A stretch of 64,000 nt of DNA from Hypomyces perniciosus (GCA_008477525.1 SPDT01000006.1:3747501-3811500), one strand, 5' to 3'; positions 13,787-26,160 are shown, counted from the first letter of the stretch. Numbers and translations: made by a program. The notes: generated from the sequence alone by a model not told the origin.

Positions 13787-16162
13787 ATGTTCAATTCCGG
13801 GGGCCGGCGCCTCTGGGTCTGCACCCAATGCTCTCGTCGTGTGATCAAGCAGAGCCAGCGACGATGGGAGTCGAGCATTGCTGCCGCGGCTGCGGTTGCA
13901 GAACCCGGTAGACTGCCCGTCGACCACTTTACGAGCACCCGCCATGACGATGCCGTCCTGCGCGATCTATTCGATGCCCCCTCGGGCAGAACATTCGCCA
14001 AACTCAGCCTCAAGAAGAGCCAGGGATTGTTCAAGAACCGCTACCTGACCAGTCCAGATGGGTTCCTCTTGTTTGCGCAGAAGAACCTGGAAAAGGCGAC
14101 CAGAATCGTTCACCGTGTCCTGGCAGCGTCAACCACCCGCGAGTACCAATCTCTGGTCCGAGACTTGGACCGCCTGAGCGATTTGCTCTGTCGAGTCCTC
14201 GATCTGTCCGACTTCGTTCGGATGACACATCCCGATGTGCGCTTTCAGCAAGCTGCTGCGGATGCCTGGTCAATGGTATACCAGTACATGAATCAGCTCA
14301 ACACCATGACGGGACTGAGCGATCAATTGGGAGAAGCCATGTCTCGACCCGAGGTCACCTGCGCCTGGTCCGAGGAGGAAAAGACGGTGGCAGAGCTGTT
14401 GAAGCTTGACTTCATGAAGTCGGCTGTCAATCTACCCAAGAAGGCGCGTGATAGGTTCGTCGAGCTTTCTTCACGAATTAGCGACATCGGCTCGGCGTTT
14501 GTCCAGGGCATGGAACCAGAGGTGAAGGAGGTAACACTGCCTTCTCATCGTTTCTACGGCTTATATCCGGGCCTCGCTGCGTCACTTAAAGTGCGCTCAC
14601 AAATATCGATCCCCACCACAGGCTCAGAGGCGGCCGCCGCTCTGCAGAGTGTATACGATGAAGAGACTCGGAAAGAGATCTATCTTGCCCAGCGCAGAGC
14701 CTCTGGCCGGACCATCCAGCTCCTAGAGACAATGCTCAAGCTCAGAGCGGAGCTATCTAGTCTGGCTGGCTTCGAGAGTCACGGCCACATGGCCCTGAAG
14801 GACCGAATGATGGCCAAGTCACCCGCATCGGTCAGGGAGTTCCTGCTGGCGTTAAGAAATCACAATGCGTCAAGTATTCAACAAGAGTTGAACGAATTGA
14901 CACTGAAGAAGCGCGAGAGGCTGGCCATGCCTGATGCAACGCTACAGGCTTGGGACAGAGACTTTTACATGGAGAAGACCAGGACGGAAATGAGATCTCG
15001 GGTGCGTCATGAAGACCACCTGGCGTCCTACTTCTCCGTTGGCACTGTCATGCAGGGTCTGTCTCGTCTGTTTGAACGTCTGTATGGCATTCGTCTCGTC
15101 CCGCGAGAAACTCTCCCAGGAGAGACATGGCATCCAGATGTAAAGAGACTAGACGTAGTGTCCGACGATGGCGAGCAGGTAGCCGTCCTCTACTGTGACT
15201 TGTTTTACCGACCCCAAAAGTCACCGAATCCCGCCCATTTCACGGTCAGATGCTCCCGTGAAATCCTATCCAGCGAAATAGAAGAAGCCGGCGCTGATCT
15301 GGGCGGTTCTGGAATGCCAACCTTTGAATCTGCTGAACAGGCCGCTAACGACGGAATGGAAACATCCTCACGGCATGGCACGTTGAAGCAGCTTCCCACC
15401 ATTGCGCTGGTGTGTGATTTCCCCAAGAACGACAACACCAGAGAACCTGCGTTCTTGTCATTCTACTCGGTCGAGACACTCTTCCATGAGATGGGCCATG
15501 CCATCCACTCCATCCTGGCGCGCACATCCTTCCAGAACGTCTCCGGCACCCGCTGTGCAACCGACTTCGCCGAACTCCCCTCCACATTAATGGAGCACTT
15601 CGCCGCCGACCGCACCGTCCTCTCCCTCTTCGCTCGCCACTGGAAGACCGACAGGCCTTTACCCTACGACCTCGTCGCCGAGCGTATCAAGGTCTCAAAA
15701 CGCTTCGAGGGCATCGACACCGAACACCAGATCCTCCTCGCCATGGTCGACCAGGCCTACCACGCCCCCGAAGTCGCCTCCCCTTCCTTCAACTCTACCC
15801 ACGTCTTCCACGACATCCAGCGCTGCTTCGCCCATGGACCCAAGGATCCCCCCGAGACCTGCTGGCAGGGCTTCTTCGGCCACTTGCACAGCTACGGCTC
15901 CACCTACTACAGCTACCTGTTCGACCGCGTGCTCGCCGAGCGTGTCTGGCGCGTCGTCTTCCGCGCTGGTGAGGGCGGCGCTGCTATAAGTCGTGAGAAC
16001 GGCGAGCGCCTCAAGGAGAACCTACTCAAGTGGGGTGGCGGCCGTGATCCCTGGACGTGTCTCGCCGATACCCTTCAGGATGAGAGGTTGGCGCCCGGCG
16101 ATGAAAAGTCGATGGCGCTGGTAGGCAGTTGGGGTATCAAGGACGACTTGCACCATACTTAG
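13787..16162 (+). CDS. OCT1: Mitochondrial intermediate peptidase (M3 metallopeptidase)
   Basis: Matrix zinc endopeptidase that removes an N-terminal octapeptide from a subset of imported precursors after the main processing peptidase has cut. A single exon of 791 aa, the normal Oct1 length. The zinc site HEMGH is at residues 567-571, within FHEMGHAIHSIL, and the downstream TDFAELPSTLMEHF block supplies the third ligand region. The N-terminal 40 residues are rich in Arg and lack acids (RRLWVCTQCSRRV), fitting a matrix presequence. ATG 13787 is chosen; the frame open to 13775 starts with TTG. Codon use in the C-terminal third is strongly C-ending, suggesting high expression. No disruption seen. 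Confidence 0.95.
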   Translation: MFNSGGRRLWVCTQCSRRVIKQSQRRWESSIAAAAAVAEPGRLPVDHFTSTRHDDAVLRDLFDAPSGRTFAKLSLKKSQGLFKNRYLTSPDGFLLFAQKNLEKATRIVHRVLAASTTREYQSLVRDLDRLSDLLCRVLDLSDFVRMTHPDVRFQQAAADAWSMVYQYMNQLNTMTGLSDQLGEAMSRPEVTCAWSEEEKTVAELLKLDFMKSAVNLPKKARDRFVELSSRISDIGSAFVQGMEPEVKEVTLPSHRFYGLYPGLAASLKVRSQISIPTTGSEAAAALQSVYDEETRKEIYLAQRRASGRTIQLLETMLKLRAELSSLAGFESHGHMALKDRMMAKSPASVREFLLALRNHNASSIQQELNELTLKKRERLAMPDATLQAWDRDFYMEKTRTEMRSRVRHEDHLASYFSVGTVMQGLSRLFERLYGIRLVPRETLPGETWHPDVKRLDVVSDDGEQVAVLYCDLFYRPQKSPNPAHFTVRCSREILSSEIEEAGADLGGSGMPTFESAEQAANDGMETSSRHGTLKQLPTIALVCDFPKNDNTREPAFLSFYSVETLFHEMGHAIHSILARTSFQNVSGTRCATDFAELPSTLMEHFAADRTVLSLFARHWKTDRPLPYDLVAERIKVSKRFEGIDTEHQILLAMVDQAYHAPEVASPSFNSTHVFHDIQRCFAHGPKDPPETCWQGFFGHLHSYGSTYYSYLFDRVLAERVWRVVFRAGEGGAAISRENGERLKENLLKWGGGRDPWTCLADTLQDERLAPGDEKSMALVGSWGIKDDLHHT

Positions 16163-16682
16163 AGAGAGAATGTTGGCCATGGAAAGGGCAAGGGTTAATG
16201 GCTTAATACTTGGAAATTGCTCTCAAGGGTGAAAATGATCAAGCAGACATGTTTCAAGGCGACTTTCTACAACAACATAAACGAAGAAGCATAGTACTAT
16301 AAACAACGAACACAATAAAAACCTCAGCATAGGTAGATCTTCATAAATGTGTTGAGTCATTTTGCATTGCCAATGTATTTGTTAGAGGTTAAAGTCCCCG
16401 ACGCAAGGCTTTGTTACCTCCGCCAGCTCGTCTTCGATGCTCTAGGGAGTTCCTAGCACACTGCAAACTCCCAACTCCATAAACCAAACCCAAAAAGCCT
16501 TCCATATCTACTCCATGATCCCCCCGGAGAAAGCCGTAGCAAACCTCATATAGCCTTCGATATCATGAATAAGGGGTATAATTTAGAACAGAGAAGAAAA
16601 AAACATGATATCGGCACATTAGAAGGATCGTCATGAAGCCAAGCACTTGCAAGGCTCACACATATTTACTTCGTCGCGCAGG
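16163..16682. other. Convergent intergenic region downstream of OCT1
   Basis: 520-bp AT-rich span between the OCT1 stop and the stop of the converging coiled-coil gene. It presumably holds both 3' UTRs; nothing else recognised. Confidence 0.6.
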
Positions 16683-18751
16683 TTAAATCGCCTGAGGCGC
16701 GGTTTGCTGCACCGTCATTGGCAGAGATGTCATTCCGCCCAGCATCGACAACCTCGAGAGTGATAACGTCATAGCCGAAGCAACGACAACAGACTCTGCG
16801 TCTTCCGTGAAAATACTGAAACTACGACTATCCTCATGCGGTGTGGAGAACGACTCGGGATAATCTTCGCAATGTTCTACGGTGTCGGCCGCGATGTCAG
16901 AATCTTCGAGGACGATAGCGACGCTTCGCCTGGCGAGCTTCTTCAGATTATCCTTTGTCTCCAGATTGTCATTATCGTCGTCGTCGTCAAAATCGAAAAC
17001 GGACGTTTCTCTGAGGGACTGTCCTGTTGGTGGGCCATTTTCTTGTATGGCGCTGGTGTGAGAAGGTTCGGTTAGGGTGTTGATCTGGAAGCTAAGCTTT
17101 CTTACTTGCGCCTCTAGCGCTAGACGTGCGGAACGTTCAGTCTCTATGAAGGCCATGAGTGTGGCATAGTGATCCATGGTGAAGGGGCCGCTCAGCGGCT
17201 TGGAGAGAATAGGGAAACTGGACGTTTCTTGAACGGTAGCAGTGGCAGAGGTCTGCCGTTCTGCAGCTTCGAAGATCAGGCGGTTGATTGCTGTCTGCTG
17301 ATTGATTGATCCTACAAAGGTTGGGGCGTTTCCAAATGATAGCTTGGAACCCTCAGAGTCTTGAGCGGAGGATTGGGACAATGGCCGAGGCGAGTCCACA
17401 GGAATAGATGATGCCGAATCGGGGTGACCGGCCTCGATGTGGCAAACCTGCGTAAGGATGTCCTCTGCGCGATCTAGGCGGTTCTCAATACCACTAATCC
17501 GGTTCTCCAAAGTAGCAGCTTCTGTGATTTTCATGTTCATGTTGGCCATTTCTGACATGTACGTAATGTCCACAAAAGGGAATGGCTGCAGGTGTGCTCT
17601 AGGAATTTCATTGGCATTGCACTCAGGCTTGTCAACAGTGAGAGGGCTTCTGATATCCAAATCTGGCGCACTTGACGAGACGGGGGACAAAAAGTCTGCA
17701 TCGTAGCTCTCCCGCCAGGGGCGGACGACGTCATGGCTGCGGCGACGAGCCACACCGCCGGCCAGGGCAGTGTTAATGTGGGGGATTAACGACAGGCTTC
17801 TTGAGCGACGCTTCAAACCAGTCGTAACAGCACAGCCGATCTCGTCAGGGTCATGACTGGCGTCTACTAGCCTGCTACTCCAGTCGTGTATGCTTGCTGG
17901 ACGAGGAGTCAAGCCCACTGGCTTGGTCCAGCGTGCACTGGCTGGATGAGCGGCAGTAGTTGCAGCACGCCGTCTTGTTAGACTCAGCTCTGCACTGATA
18001 GAATTCCGCGCACTTTGAATAGCCAAGACATCTTCAGGACCTATAGAGTGGGATCGCAGAGCCCGATCATATTCAGTCAGAGGCAGTGAGCCGTGTCTCT
18101 TTGGGCCAGGTCTCTGAGGCAGACGGCTAGTTCCAGCCAGGTCCTATCTCATGTATGAGCATTCTATTTCACAGGTCAATTTCGCGGCCGTTGCCTACTT
18201 ACACTGAAATGTTGCTTTGCCATTCCTTCCCCTGCTGTAAAAGAAGAGCGCGTGGTTCTCCTCCCTCGAGTCGTCTTCCGACGGCCGAATAGCTTACTCA
18301 ATGCATTTCGAAACTTGGACTTGGGTCGTGAGGACGGCGTATTTGCACTGGTGGTTGATTCGCTGAATGTGCCATCAGAGGTTGTTATCTGCTCCAATGA
18401 TCCTCGCACCATGGGATCCAAGGACGAGACATTTGGCCAGAAATCCGAGTTTCGGGGTTTGTTGTCGTTTGAATCAACGCTCCGGACACCGGGAGCTGAA
18501 ATGCCAGTGTTCTCCGACGGGCCAGCTTCGACAATGGAATCTATGTTGTTGACCAACAGACCTGCCGACATGGTGAAGGCAGCATCACGGGCCCTCATGG
18601 AGAGCTCTTCGTCCAATGCATCCGGGATGGGAATCGGATTTGAGATGTGGCCGCGAATGGTCTTGGAGCCGGTCCGGGAACGCACTCTGGCAGCCGCCTC
18701 TATAGCGGGACTCGACCGGGCTGGAGTGGGAGTTGATGACTTCCAAGCCAT
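16683..18751 (-). CDS. Fungal protein of unknown function with central coiled coil
   Basis: Not recognised. Two exons (18203-18751 and 16683-18143) join in phase 0 to give about 669 aa starting MAWKSSTPTPARSSP. The N-terminal half is Ser/Thr/Arg-rich and probably disordered, with a basic KFRNALSKLFGRRKTTRGRR patch around residue 160. A central segment (NMNMKITEAATLENRIS and the following ENRLDRAEDIL) has heptad spacing of a coiled coil. A second helical region (ETERSARLALEAQVRKLSF) follows, then an acidic DDDDDND patch. No enzyme motif or membrane segment. This layout suggests a scaffold or cytoskeletal adaptor, but that is inference. An internal ATG at 18026 could start a shorter form, but the joined frame before it is continuous and unbroken. 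Confidence 0.75.
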
Positions 18752-21572
18752 CTTGTAGATCGTGGGAAGATGATGACAGGAGAGATGAAGAGAAGTGAAA
18801 TGGCAGAAGAAAGAAATCAAGAGAGGGTAGAAGAGAAGAGAAGAGAAGAGAGGTAAAAAGAGGACAGATCAAGAACGGCAGGCAGCCATAGGTGTTGATG
18901 ATGACTTTTCTGTACCCGGGGAAGGAGCCCTCGGCCCAAGTTGGCTGGTTGTACGGAGTAGAGTAGATTTGTATCAGAAAGATAGGGCAGACTTGTTCAT
19001 AATGCCGCAGCAAGTCATCGGGACCCGCCGTGAGAAATCAGAGTCAGTGTGGGAGAGAGAGATCGGGCCCGCGAATCTTGGCACCATGGCAGTTTTATAA
19101 GGAATAATGGTATGCTACTGCTCACGGCCTAGGTCAGGCGAGAGGGGCGAATTAGCACAGGAACGAGAGAGATGCAGTGTGAAACACGCTGGCGCCATGG
19201 GCGTTTTTATCGAAGCCCCCCTCCCCTCTGAGTGGGAGCATCCAAAGCAAGCTGGGAAGAGGGTGGAAGAGAGAGGCAACTGGGGCGCATACTCGTAAAG
19301 CGCCCATGCATGGTAGGTCAGGGCCGCACCACTCAGATTAAGTTGACAGGTTGGACATGTTCACATATATGGATACAGGCAGTCCATCACGTCAAGCAGA
19401 GGCCAGTCACCGGCCAGCTGGTGGGACAGGCAGGCCGGGCCCTGCCATCCCCGTTGGCTCGCGTGCGGTCGTGCATAATGGACTAAAAATAAGTGATAAG
19501 CAGTCTGGTGGGTGGTAAGCAGTGCCTGACCGAAGGATTGGACTGGACCAGTGGATGCCAGAGCATGTATCTGTCTTGGAAGAGACGAGGCGAGCCCGAC
19601 TGGCATGCAATTGGTATCCAATAGCTGGCCCGCCAAGCGATACCGAGCACGTTTAGAAGTTAGAAGGGCGCCGAGCGGGAGAAAAAAAAGAAAAGGGGGG
19701 GCTACTTGGGGGGATTGCGGGCGGCGATGCAGCATCAGAGGCTGTCACATCATGATGTAGCGAGCGCAGCTTGTGCCGCCTCCTGCTGCGGACTCCGTGG
19801 AGCTGTTTTTTTTTGGCCATTGAGCGATCAGGCGGTGTTTTGCTCGTGTTTTGGAGCTGGAGCAGCGAGGGCGTTGAGGCGGACAAGGAATGAAGACGAG
19901 AATGGAGAAGCGAAGATGTCTAGAATCACCATTGGAATGCGATTGGAATTGACGGTCCAGCTGTTGACTTGTACTCCGTAGCTGTTATCGATTGGTATCT
20001 CGGTACAGAGTAGCACATACCAACACTAGCAGTGCCTCTACATATTACTGATTGAGGGCTAATATGACTCCCGCTATCTCACAGAAGTAAAGACCGCTAC
20101 TCCCGCTATAGCTAGCGCTGCTGTTCCTTGCAGGGGCGCACGCACGTGTTGCATTCCGACCCGTCTCGTTGATAAACAATCAGTACCTTGCCTAAAGGCC
20201 AAAATACAAGAACTTTGGGAACTCCTCTCAGCCCTCGAGCGCAGAATTCACGCACCCATACGGCTGCTATCATCCAACTATGGAGCAGTACTTCGTATAT
20301 GACCCAACTTCGCAACCTTCTCCCCCCCCCCCCGGGGTTCAAGGGCATGTGACGATGTTGGAGTGCACGGTTCACGGTTCCCCATAATAGCCACCCACCA
20401 CCACGCATTGGTTGGCAAAATGGTTGCCATCCAGATGGAGTATATGGATACCTACCAGCATTATCTGCGGTACTATCGGCAAGATAAATCCAACAACAGT
20501 TCCTTGTTGTGCCAAGAAATGGATCTGGTGTGCATCCGATATCGTAAAGTGCCGTGGCTCACCCAATTACCTCTCCCACCGATCAATGGCGTTTTGCCTT
20601 CTTCAAAGAGAATTGTCTCTAATCGAGTTGTTGGCTATGTTGTCATTGGCTTACTTGCTGGTTGCACAACAACTGTCTCCCTCCTTCGAGGGCAACATGG
20701 AACATTCATTCCCAATTTACCCATCAACTATATACTCCGTATGTACTACCTGACTCGGCAGTTCATCTAATGGATACAGTTCTACCAGGGTATTTTCCCG
20801 TTGCATAAATAGCGTGACAATCGACCTGTTACGAAGACTGTTTCGGGTCCTTTGGCTACTGGGTTATGCGCCCTCTATACATACATACTCGGCGTCGCAT
20901 TTCATGCGTGCAAGCAGATCAGCGCACTATTTGCGGGAAACTTGCAGAAAAGGACAGGTGCTTTCTTTGCAGAGGCTCACATGACGGAATCCGTCCGATC
21001 CGATCCATTTGCCATGCCACCTTGCGTCGTATGCATGCTGGCTGGCGTATTATAGATCTGTATGTAATAGTACCTACTTAGATCTAATCTAATCCTAGGT
21101 GCTCCGGACTTTAGAGGCGGGCGGTTTCTGTTACTTCTCCGAAAGATGCTCCGAAGAAAGCAATTTACTATGGATTGAGGTCTAGCCCGGCAATATGTCC
21201 TCGAATCCGAAAATGCGAGAAAGCAATAACTATCAAGGTACTTATGTGTCTGTCACATTTCTCAGGCGCTTTCATCTCGATGCCTCTTTTGGCAAGTCAA
21301 CTCCAAAACTCACCCACTATCTGATCAAGTTTCTCAAGCTGATAGCAAGTGGCTAGGGTGGCCATACTGTGCATGTCGATCACACGACCAAATTCATTTT
21401 ACTATCAATAACCAACAGCCTTTGGACTTTGCCTGGCATGTCTTTGTAGCACACGCCCCGGGCCCAACACTCACAGCCCCAGCAACTAAAGACCTTGGGG
21501 TGCATACTCCCATCTCTAATGACTAGTTGAAATATCCGGGCCCTTTTATTGAAGTAATGTACAATATCTTCA
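18752..21572. other. Intergenic region, 2.8 kb
   Basis: Contains the promoter of the coiled-coil gene (a purine-rich GAAGAGAA-type tract at about 18790-18860 on the plus strand), TACGGAGTA at 18952, TACTCCGTA at 19972 and 20733, TACTTCGTA at 20289, and a run of 12 C followed by 4 G at about 20322-20337. ORFs at 20363-20770 lack any protein signature. The right end is the 3' flank of the helicase gene. No gene supported. Confidence 0.5.
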
Positions 21573-24003
21573 TCATCCTTGGTTGACATCTGCGACATCG
21601 GGGTATCGCAAATCAGCATTCTTTTCCAGAAAATCCATCCATTTCTTGAGAAACTTGCTCCCCCTGAAAGACACCATTGTTAGTATACGTCTTTGGCTCT
21701 TGTAATGAAGCCGCATAGCTGCGTCAAGTAACAAAAGGACTCACCTTTTAACTGTTTCCGAGTCCCCTATTACAGTCAATGATCGCTTAGGGCGGGTCAT
21801 GGCGACTAAGATCATCGATTAATGCCAAGCTCCTTATCCATACGGTTCTCTGCTCAAAAGAGGTGAAGAGACCAGCAGTGTCGGGGCTTACCATTGAGAC
21901 GTCTCTTCTCCCCCAAGAAGCCTACCTCACCATCAGAGTTACTGCGCACGAGGCTGACAATCACGGCCTCTTTCTCTCGGCCTTGGAACCCATCAACACT
22001 TCCAAGTTCGATCCCCGGAAACTTTTCCTTCAGAGGTGCAAGAGCAGCAAGCTGATTCCATTACTACTTGTCAGCGATTTGAAACTAGGGGTACCGTGAT
22101 GTAGATGAACGTTACCTGAGCATTGTAAGGTGTTACAACAGCAATGTCTTCAGGCCGAACGCCAGCTTCCACCAGTTGCTTCACGTGCTGTCGGACTAGA
22201 AGCGCCTCCATCTCATTGCTCTTGCTCTCACCGTGTAGACTGCCTTTCTTCGGGCCATCCTTATCATCCTCTTCATTCCGTTCAGGGAAATCTCCGCCTT
22301 GGGTATCGATGAAAACGAGCGGCTCTCTTGTATCTTCATTATCCTCAACTTCGTAGTCTAATTCTTTGAGCAATCGAGCTTTTACTCCATCCGCCGCCAC
22401 AAGCTTCGATTCGTACAGCTCGTCAGAGGGGAAGCGCATAATCTTTTCATGCATGCGGTATTGCGTCGTGAGCATCCGCTTGATAGACGGCCCGTGGAGA
22501 GCCAGCAACCGGTCAAAGAGGGTTGTTTCAAGGGTCATACCCTTGATAGGCTTGACGTCATCTTTGGGCTTGATTTTGGTCTTGGAGTTGAGGGACTTGA
22601 TTGTCGGCGGGAGCTGTAGATGGTCGCCGGCACACACGACCTTCTTTGCTGACAGTAAAGAGACCCAGCATTGAGCTTCCAGAGCTTGACTTGCCTCATC
22701 GATGATGACAACATCAAACCTTTCATTCCTCAACTGGAATCCCCCAGAACCGTGAAGTGTGGCAAGGACAACCTTACTTCCCCCAACGAGATTACTGACG
22801 CATTTCCTTTCCCTCTCGCGATACTCCTTTCTTAGTTCCTTCAAGTCAGTGTAGATGGCCTTTCGCTCCCTGCCACTCTTAGTCTTCTTGATCGAGGCTT
22901 GCTTCGCATCCATTTCGGCCCGCACATCCTTGACTATAGCACCAGCCTCAGACGTCTGGGTAAGTACGTCCAAGGAATGGTTCAAAACCGAAGGCAAAAG
23001 TCGTGCTGGATGGCCGAGACGGAGGATGGGGAACTTGTGTGGAGATAGGCGTTCCACGATGTTGTCGACTGAGATATTGGACGGCCCACACACCAATATT
23101 CTTTGGCCACTTTTGATCATCTGAAGAATCAATTCTATAAGGGTATGCGTTTTTCCCGTCTAGAGAAAGTTAGCAAGTTATACATGTCACATCGATATCG
23201 TGCAGCTCACCCCTGGAGGTCCGTGGATCAGAGCCACCTCGCGAGAAGCCAACGCAAAGCGAATGGCATCCTTCTGTGAGTCGTTCAAAGTTGGGTCTAT
23301 CCACTCAATGTTTCCAACTTCTGTGCTCGTTGTCAGATTCTGGGGTACAGGCGACGGACTTGATAATCCAAACAGGACTCTGATGAAGCTCGAGTATTCG
23401 GATTCGCCCATCTTTTGCAGCTTCTCCATTGTCTGGTTCATGCTTCCATGGTATGTCAGTAACTTGGCCTCATTTTATCAAAATATTGCCATTTTCACAG
23501 CATCAGATAGAAGACGTGTGTATCCCATACCGTCGATATGTGACCTCATCCGCCAGCTTCACTATCCATACCCTCCCCGAAAAGACAACATCATCCTTTC
23601 CCTCATCCAGCGCAACGCTCACAGCTGCCCTCTGGACTTTGGTCACAACCCCTCTACCGCCTTTCTTCTCGAGCTCCTTAACCTCCCTCTTCTTGGCACT
23701 TCCCGCTGGCTGCTCCGCCACTAGAACAATATCCCCAGTCCGGATACCATGCTCCGGCAGCTCCCCGGTGCTTGAAGTGGCATTGTCAGGGCTTAGATCA
23801 AGAACAATTTTGCCTCCCAAGCCAGTGCGTTGCGAAGAAACGACGAGGTTGGTGATGGCCAGACCAGCTCGTTGCAGGCCGGTGGGGCTGTGGTTGGAGA
23901 TGAGAGAACTCGTTTCTTGGATCTCGCTTTGGAGCTCTTGGTCCAAGAGAGCAAGCTGAGTGGCCGCAAAGGACGGAACGTCAATGGGCTCTAGAGACGG
24001 CAT
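21573..24003 (-). CDS. HCS1: UPF1-like SF1B DNA helicase, Hcs1 / IGHMBP2 (SMUBP2) type
   Basis: ATP-dependent 5'-3' nucleic-acid helicase related to yeast DNA helicase A and human IGHMBP2. Six exons: 23531-24003, 23211-23442, 22116-23159, 21892-22051, 21745-21805 and 21573-21663, giving 686 aa. The N-terminal region has the beta-barrel 1B-like domain. Walker A GPPGTGKT lies at about residues 232-239 and is split by an intron after GPPG. Motif II is DEAS at about 389-392, then QLPPTIKS (motif III), [11 protein letters not shown] (motif IV) and, in exon 4, [16 protein letters not shown] (motif V). [16 protein letters not shown] (motif VI) spans exons 4-5. There is no R3H or zinc finger at the C-terminus, so it is closer to yeast Hcs1 than to the longer animal protein. 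All phases close without a stop. Confidence 0.92.
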
Positions 24004-24350
24004 GATAGAATTTCCGCTTTCCCTTACGATGCAGTGGTGAAGTTGAAGAGTGAACCTGAACCCCACCATTGTGCGTTTCGCGGATGCAACTCCCCGCAAT
24101 ATGACAGCATATGGTTCAGACATAATATCGCCAAGACAGCATCCGTGAGACATTATTGAACTCTTATAATAGTACATATATTCATTGTATGCTCGTGTGC
24201 CAGTCATCGTTTCACAGATGTTACAGCAAGATTCCAACCTTATGCCAACGTTCAAAAAATAATAATACATATTCATCCGCCCAAAAAGCACATAGCCCCT
24301 GATAGCCAAGCATGAATAGTCCCCTTCCCAGTTACTCGTCGAGTTCGGGT
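24004..24350. other. Short intergenic region (helicase promoter / DUF202 3' flank)
   Basis: 347 bp between two genes on the same strand. It must contain the helicase promoter and the 3' end of the DUF202 gene; no distinct element recognised. Confidence 0.6.
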
Positions 24351-25555
24351 TCACTTCTCGTCTTCCGGTTGAATAACAATAACCACAACCAAAGACAACA
24401 ACATCAACGCCAATGCCACAAACGCCATGATGATGATGGTCCCCCGACTCGCGGGGAACTTGCCCTGAAGAATCCACTCCTGGGCGTGAAAATACCGCTT
24501 GCATCCCAGCAGTAGGGTCAGGATGCTGATGGCCAGGAACGTAGTTCCCAATGGTCTGCCCATCTGCCGGAGCGTATCCTTGTTCATGCCATGTGCCGCC
24601 GCATCTTCAGAGACGGAGGTGTTGAGGCGGAACAGCTGCGTCACAGCTACACCAATCGACGCAAAGGCCAGAGATGTCCTCAGCCATGCAAGAAATGTCC
24701 GTTCTAGCATATGCAAAGTTAGCTACTTCGCGCCAGCCATCAGCGAGAGGGCACGTGTGATGCGCCATACCGAGGGCGAGGTGATCCCGTGCCACGCTTC
24801 CCGTATTCTCCAGCTCGAGGGATTGGAACTTTGCCAGCGTCCGCTTCCACCGGGGAGGGGCGGGCTCGGGTGTCGTGTCTCCCTCCGATGCGGAATCCTG
24901 GTCCTGGTCCTGCTGACGTACAGGCGGATCGTCCCGTAGGGCAGAGGTCTCGGGCTTGCGGCCGTTGTCATTCCTGGGAGTATTATACGTCGACTTTCTC
25001 GATCGTGCAGTGTCGCCGCCGCCGCCAATGTGTAGCGTCTGGTAGCTCTGTCCAGATCCTCGCGACACTATACCCGTCGTCTCGTCATCGTAGTGTCCGT
25101 CGGCCGCCATAGGGTGTACGGATTTCTTTCGGATGAGCGTCAAGGAATCAGCATCCATGCTTTGTGCCCGCTGAAGCGCCGTCTGTGTTGCGTACTCCGA
25201 GTCCGAGTCAGCAACAGCAGCACAACCAATTCACTTTCAGCACGGCCCTCGCCACCTGAGCTCGTAGCAGCAGAGGAGAGGCGGAGGAGGAGGCGGAGGA
25301 GGAGGAGAAGGAAAAGGGGCAGCCACAGACAGACAGACAGCAAGCAAGCAAGCAAGCAAGCACTCAATCAAAGAAAGACGATCACAATCAAGGGAAAGCG
25401 TCTTCTCTTCTCACCTCGAGGATCTCGTTGATGCGCTCTCCTGTCGACTGGCGTCGCCGACTCTCGCCTCTGGACGGTGTTCTGGTCCGCGACAATGGCG
25501 GCGGCAGGGCACCCGTGGGATCGTCATGGCGAGAGGTATGATTGTCGGCGGCCAT
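24351..25555 (-). CDS. DUF202-domain integral membrane protein
   Basis: Three exons (25415-25555, 24771-25170, 24351-24703) give 297 aa. The first about 170 residues are hydrophilic and low-complexity (Arg/Ser/Asp/Gln rich). The conserved domain begins at the DHLALERTFLAWLRTSLAF segment around residue 175 and contains three predicted membrane spans, near residues 187-205, 225-245 and 262-288. This is the DUF202 fold also found in the vacuolar polyphosphate chaperone Vtc1, but no SPX or VTC catalytic domain is present, so the function is unknown. The C-terminus is short and acidic (PEDEK). The start is chosen because exon 1 (MAADNHTSRHDD) is open and spliced in phase 0. Intron 1 carries simple repeats. 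Confidence 0.85.
25271..25361. repeat. Purine tract and GACA/CAAG microsatellites inside an intron
   Basis: On the plus strand, a GGA-rich purine tract (about 25271-25319) is followed by GACA repeats (about 25325-25340) and CAAG repeats (about 25341-25361). All lie in intron 1 of the DUF202 gene. Confidence 0.8.
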
Positions 25556-26160
25556 AGTCACAGGGGGTTGGTCTCACTTGACTGCACAGCAGCGCGGGGG
25601 GCAGCGCGGAGGCGCGCACATGAGCCAAGTATTACTAGATGCTCGCAAGCAATGGCGTGCTTCAAAGGCTTGTACGAAGTACGAATAAGCGGAGGTAGAA
25701 GACCAAGAGTTTTAGGAGACATAGCAAAAAAGACGCCAAAAATGCGCTCCAGTGCAAGTAGTTGTTTTTTTTAAACTCTAAAAGGCCCCGATATGTCCAG
25801 ACTTGTCGACGCTGTCTCGTCGATCGCATCGCGTCATTATGCGCCTGAGCCAGCTGCTGTAAGCCGCAGGTAAGGCTGGCCAACCAGCTGGCCTACACAT
25901 GTGCATGCGGAGAAGAGACGTCATGTCAGCAATTGGGGATCACACGGGCGCACAAGCGAGGTAGCCAGGGAGCAGCTGTTATTTCTATGTACATACAAAT
26001 AGACATGGTTGCGTTGCACAGTTGACAGATCTGTTAACCAAGAAGCCTGGCTTGGCACAAGCGACAGTTGACCTACACGCAACCACTTACAACACAGAGT
26101 CAATACGCACAGAAATCAATCACGTCAAAGCCAATACTAATTCATGGGGGTACAGTGTAC
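25556..26160. promoter_or_regulatory. DUF202 gene promoter / DPH6 3' flank
   Basis: 605 bp between tandem minus-strand genes. It contains a TACGAAGTA at 25673. No specific promoter element could be assigned. Confidence 0.5.

Noticed and set aside
20363..20770. 135-aa plus-strand frame
   Set aside because: Two overlapping frames are equally open and neither shows protein-like pattern; it contains a TACTCCGTA motif typical of the intergenic DNA here.
21640..21670. Apparent frameshift at the last splice junction of the helicase
   Set aside because: On recount the acceptor uses one of five G residues and the remaining four keep the frame ([10 protein letters not shown]), so no break exists.
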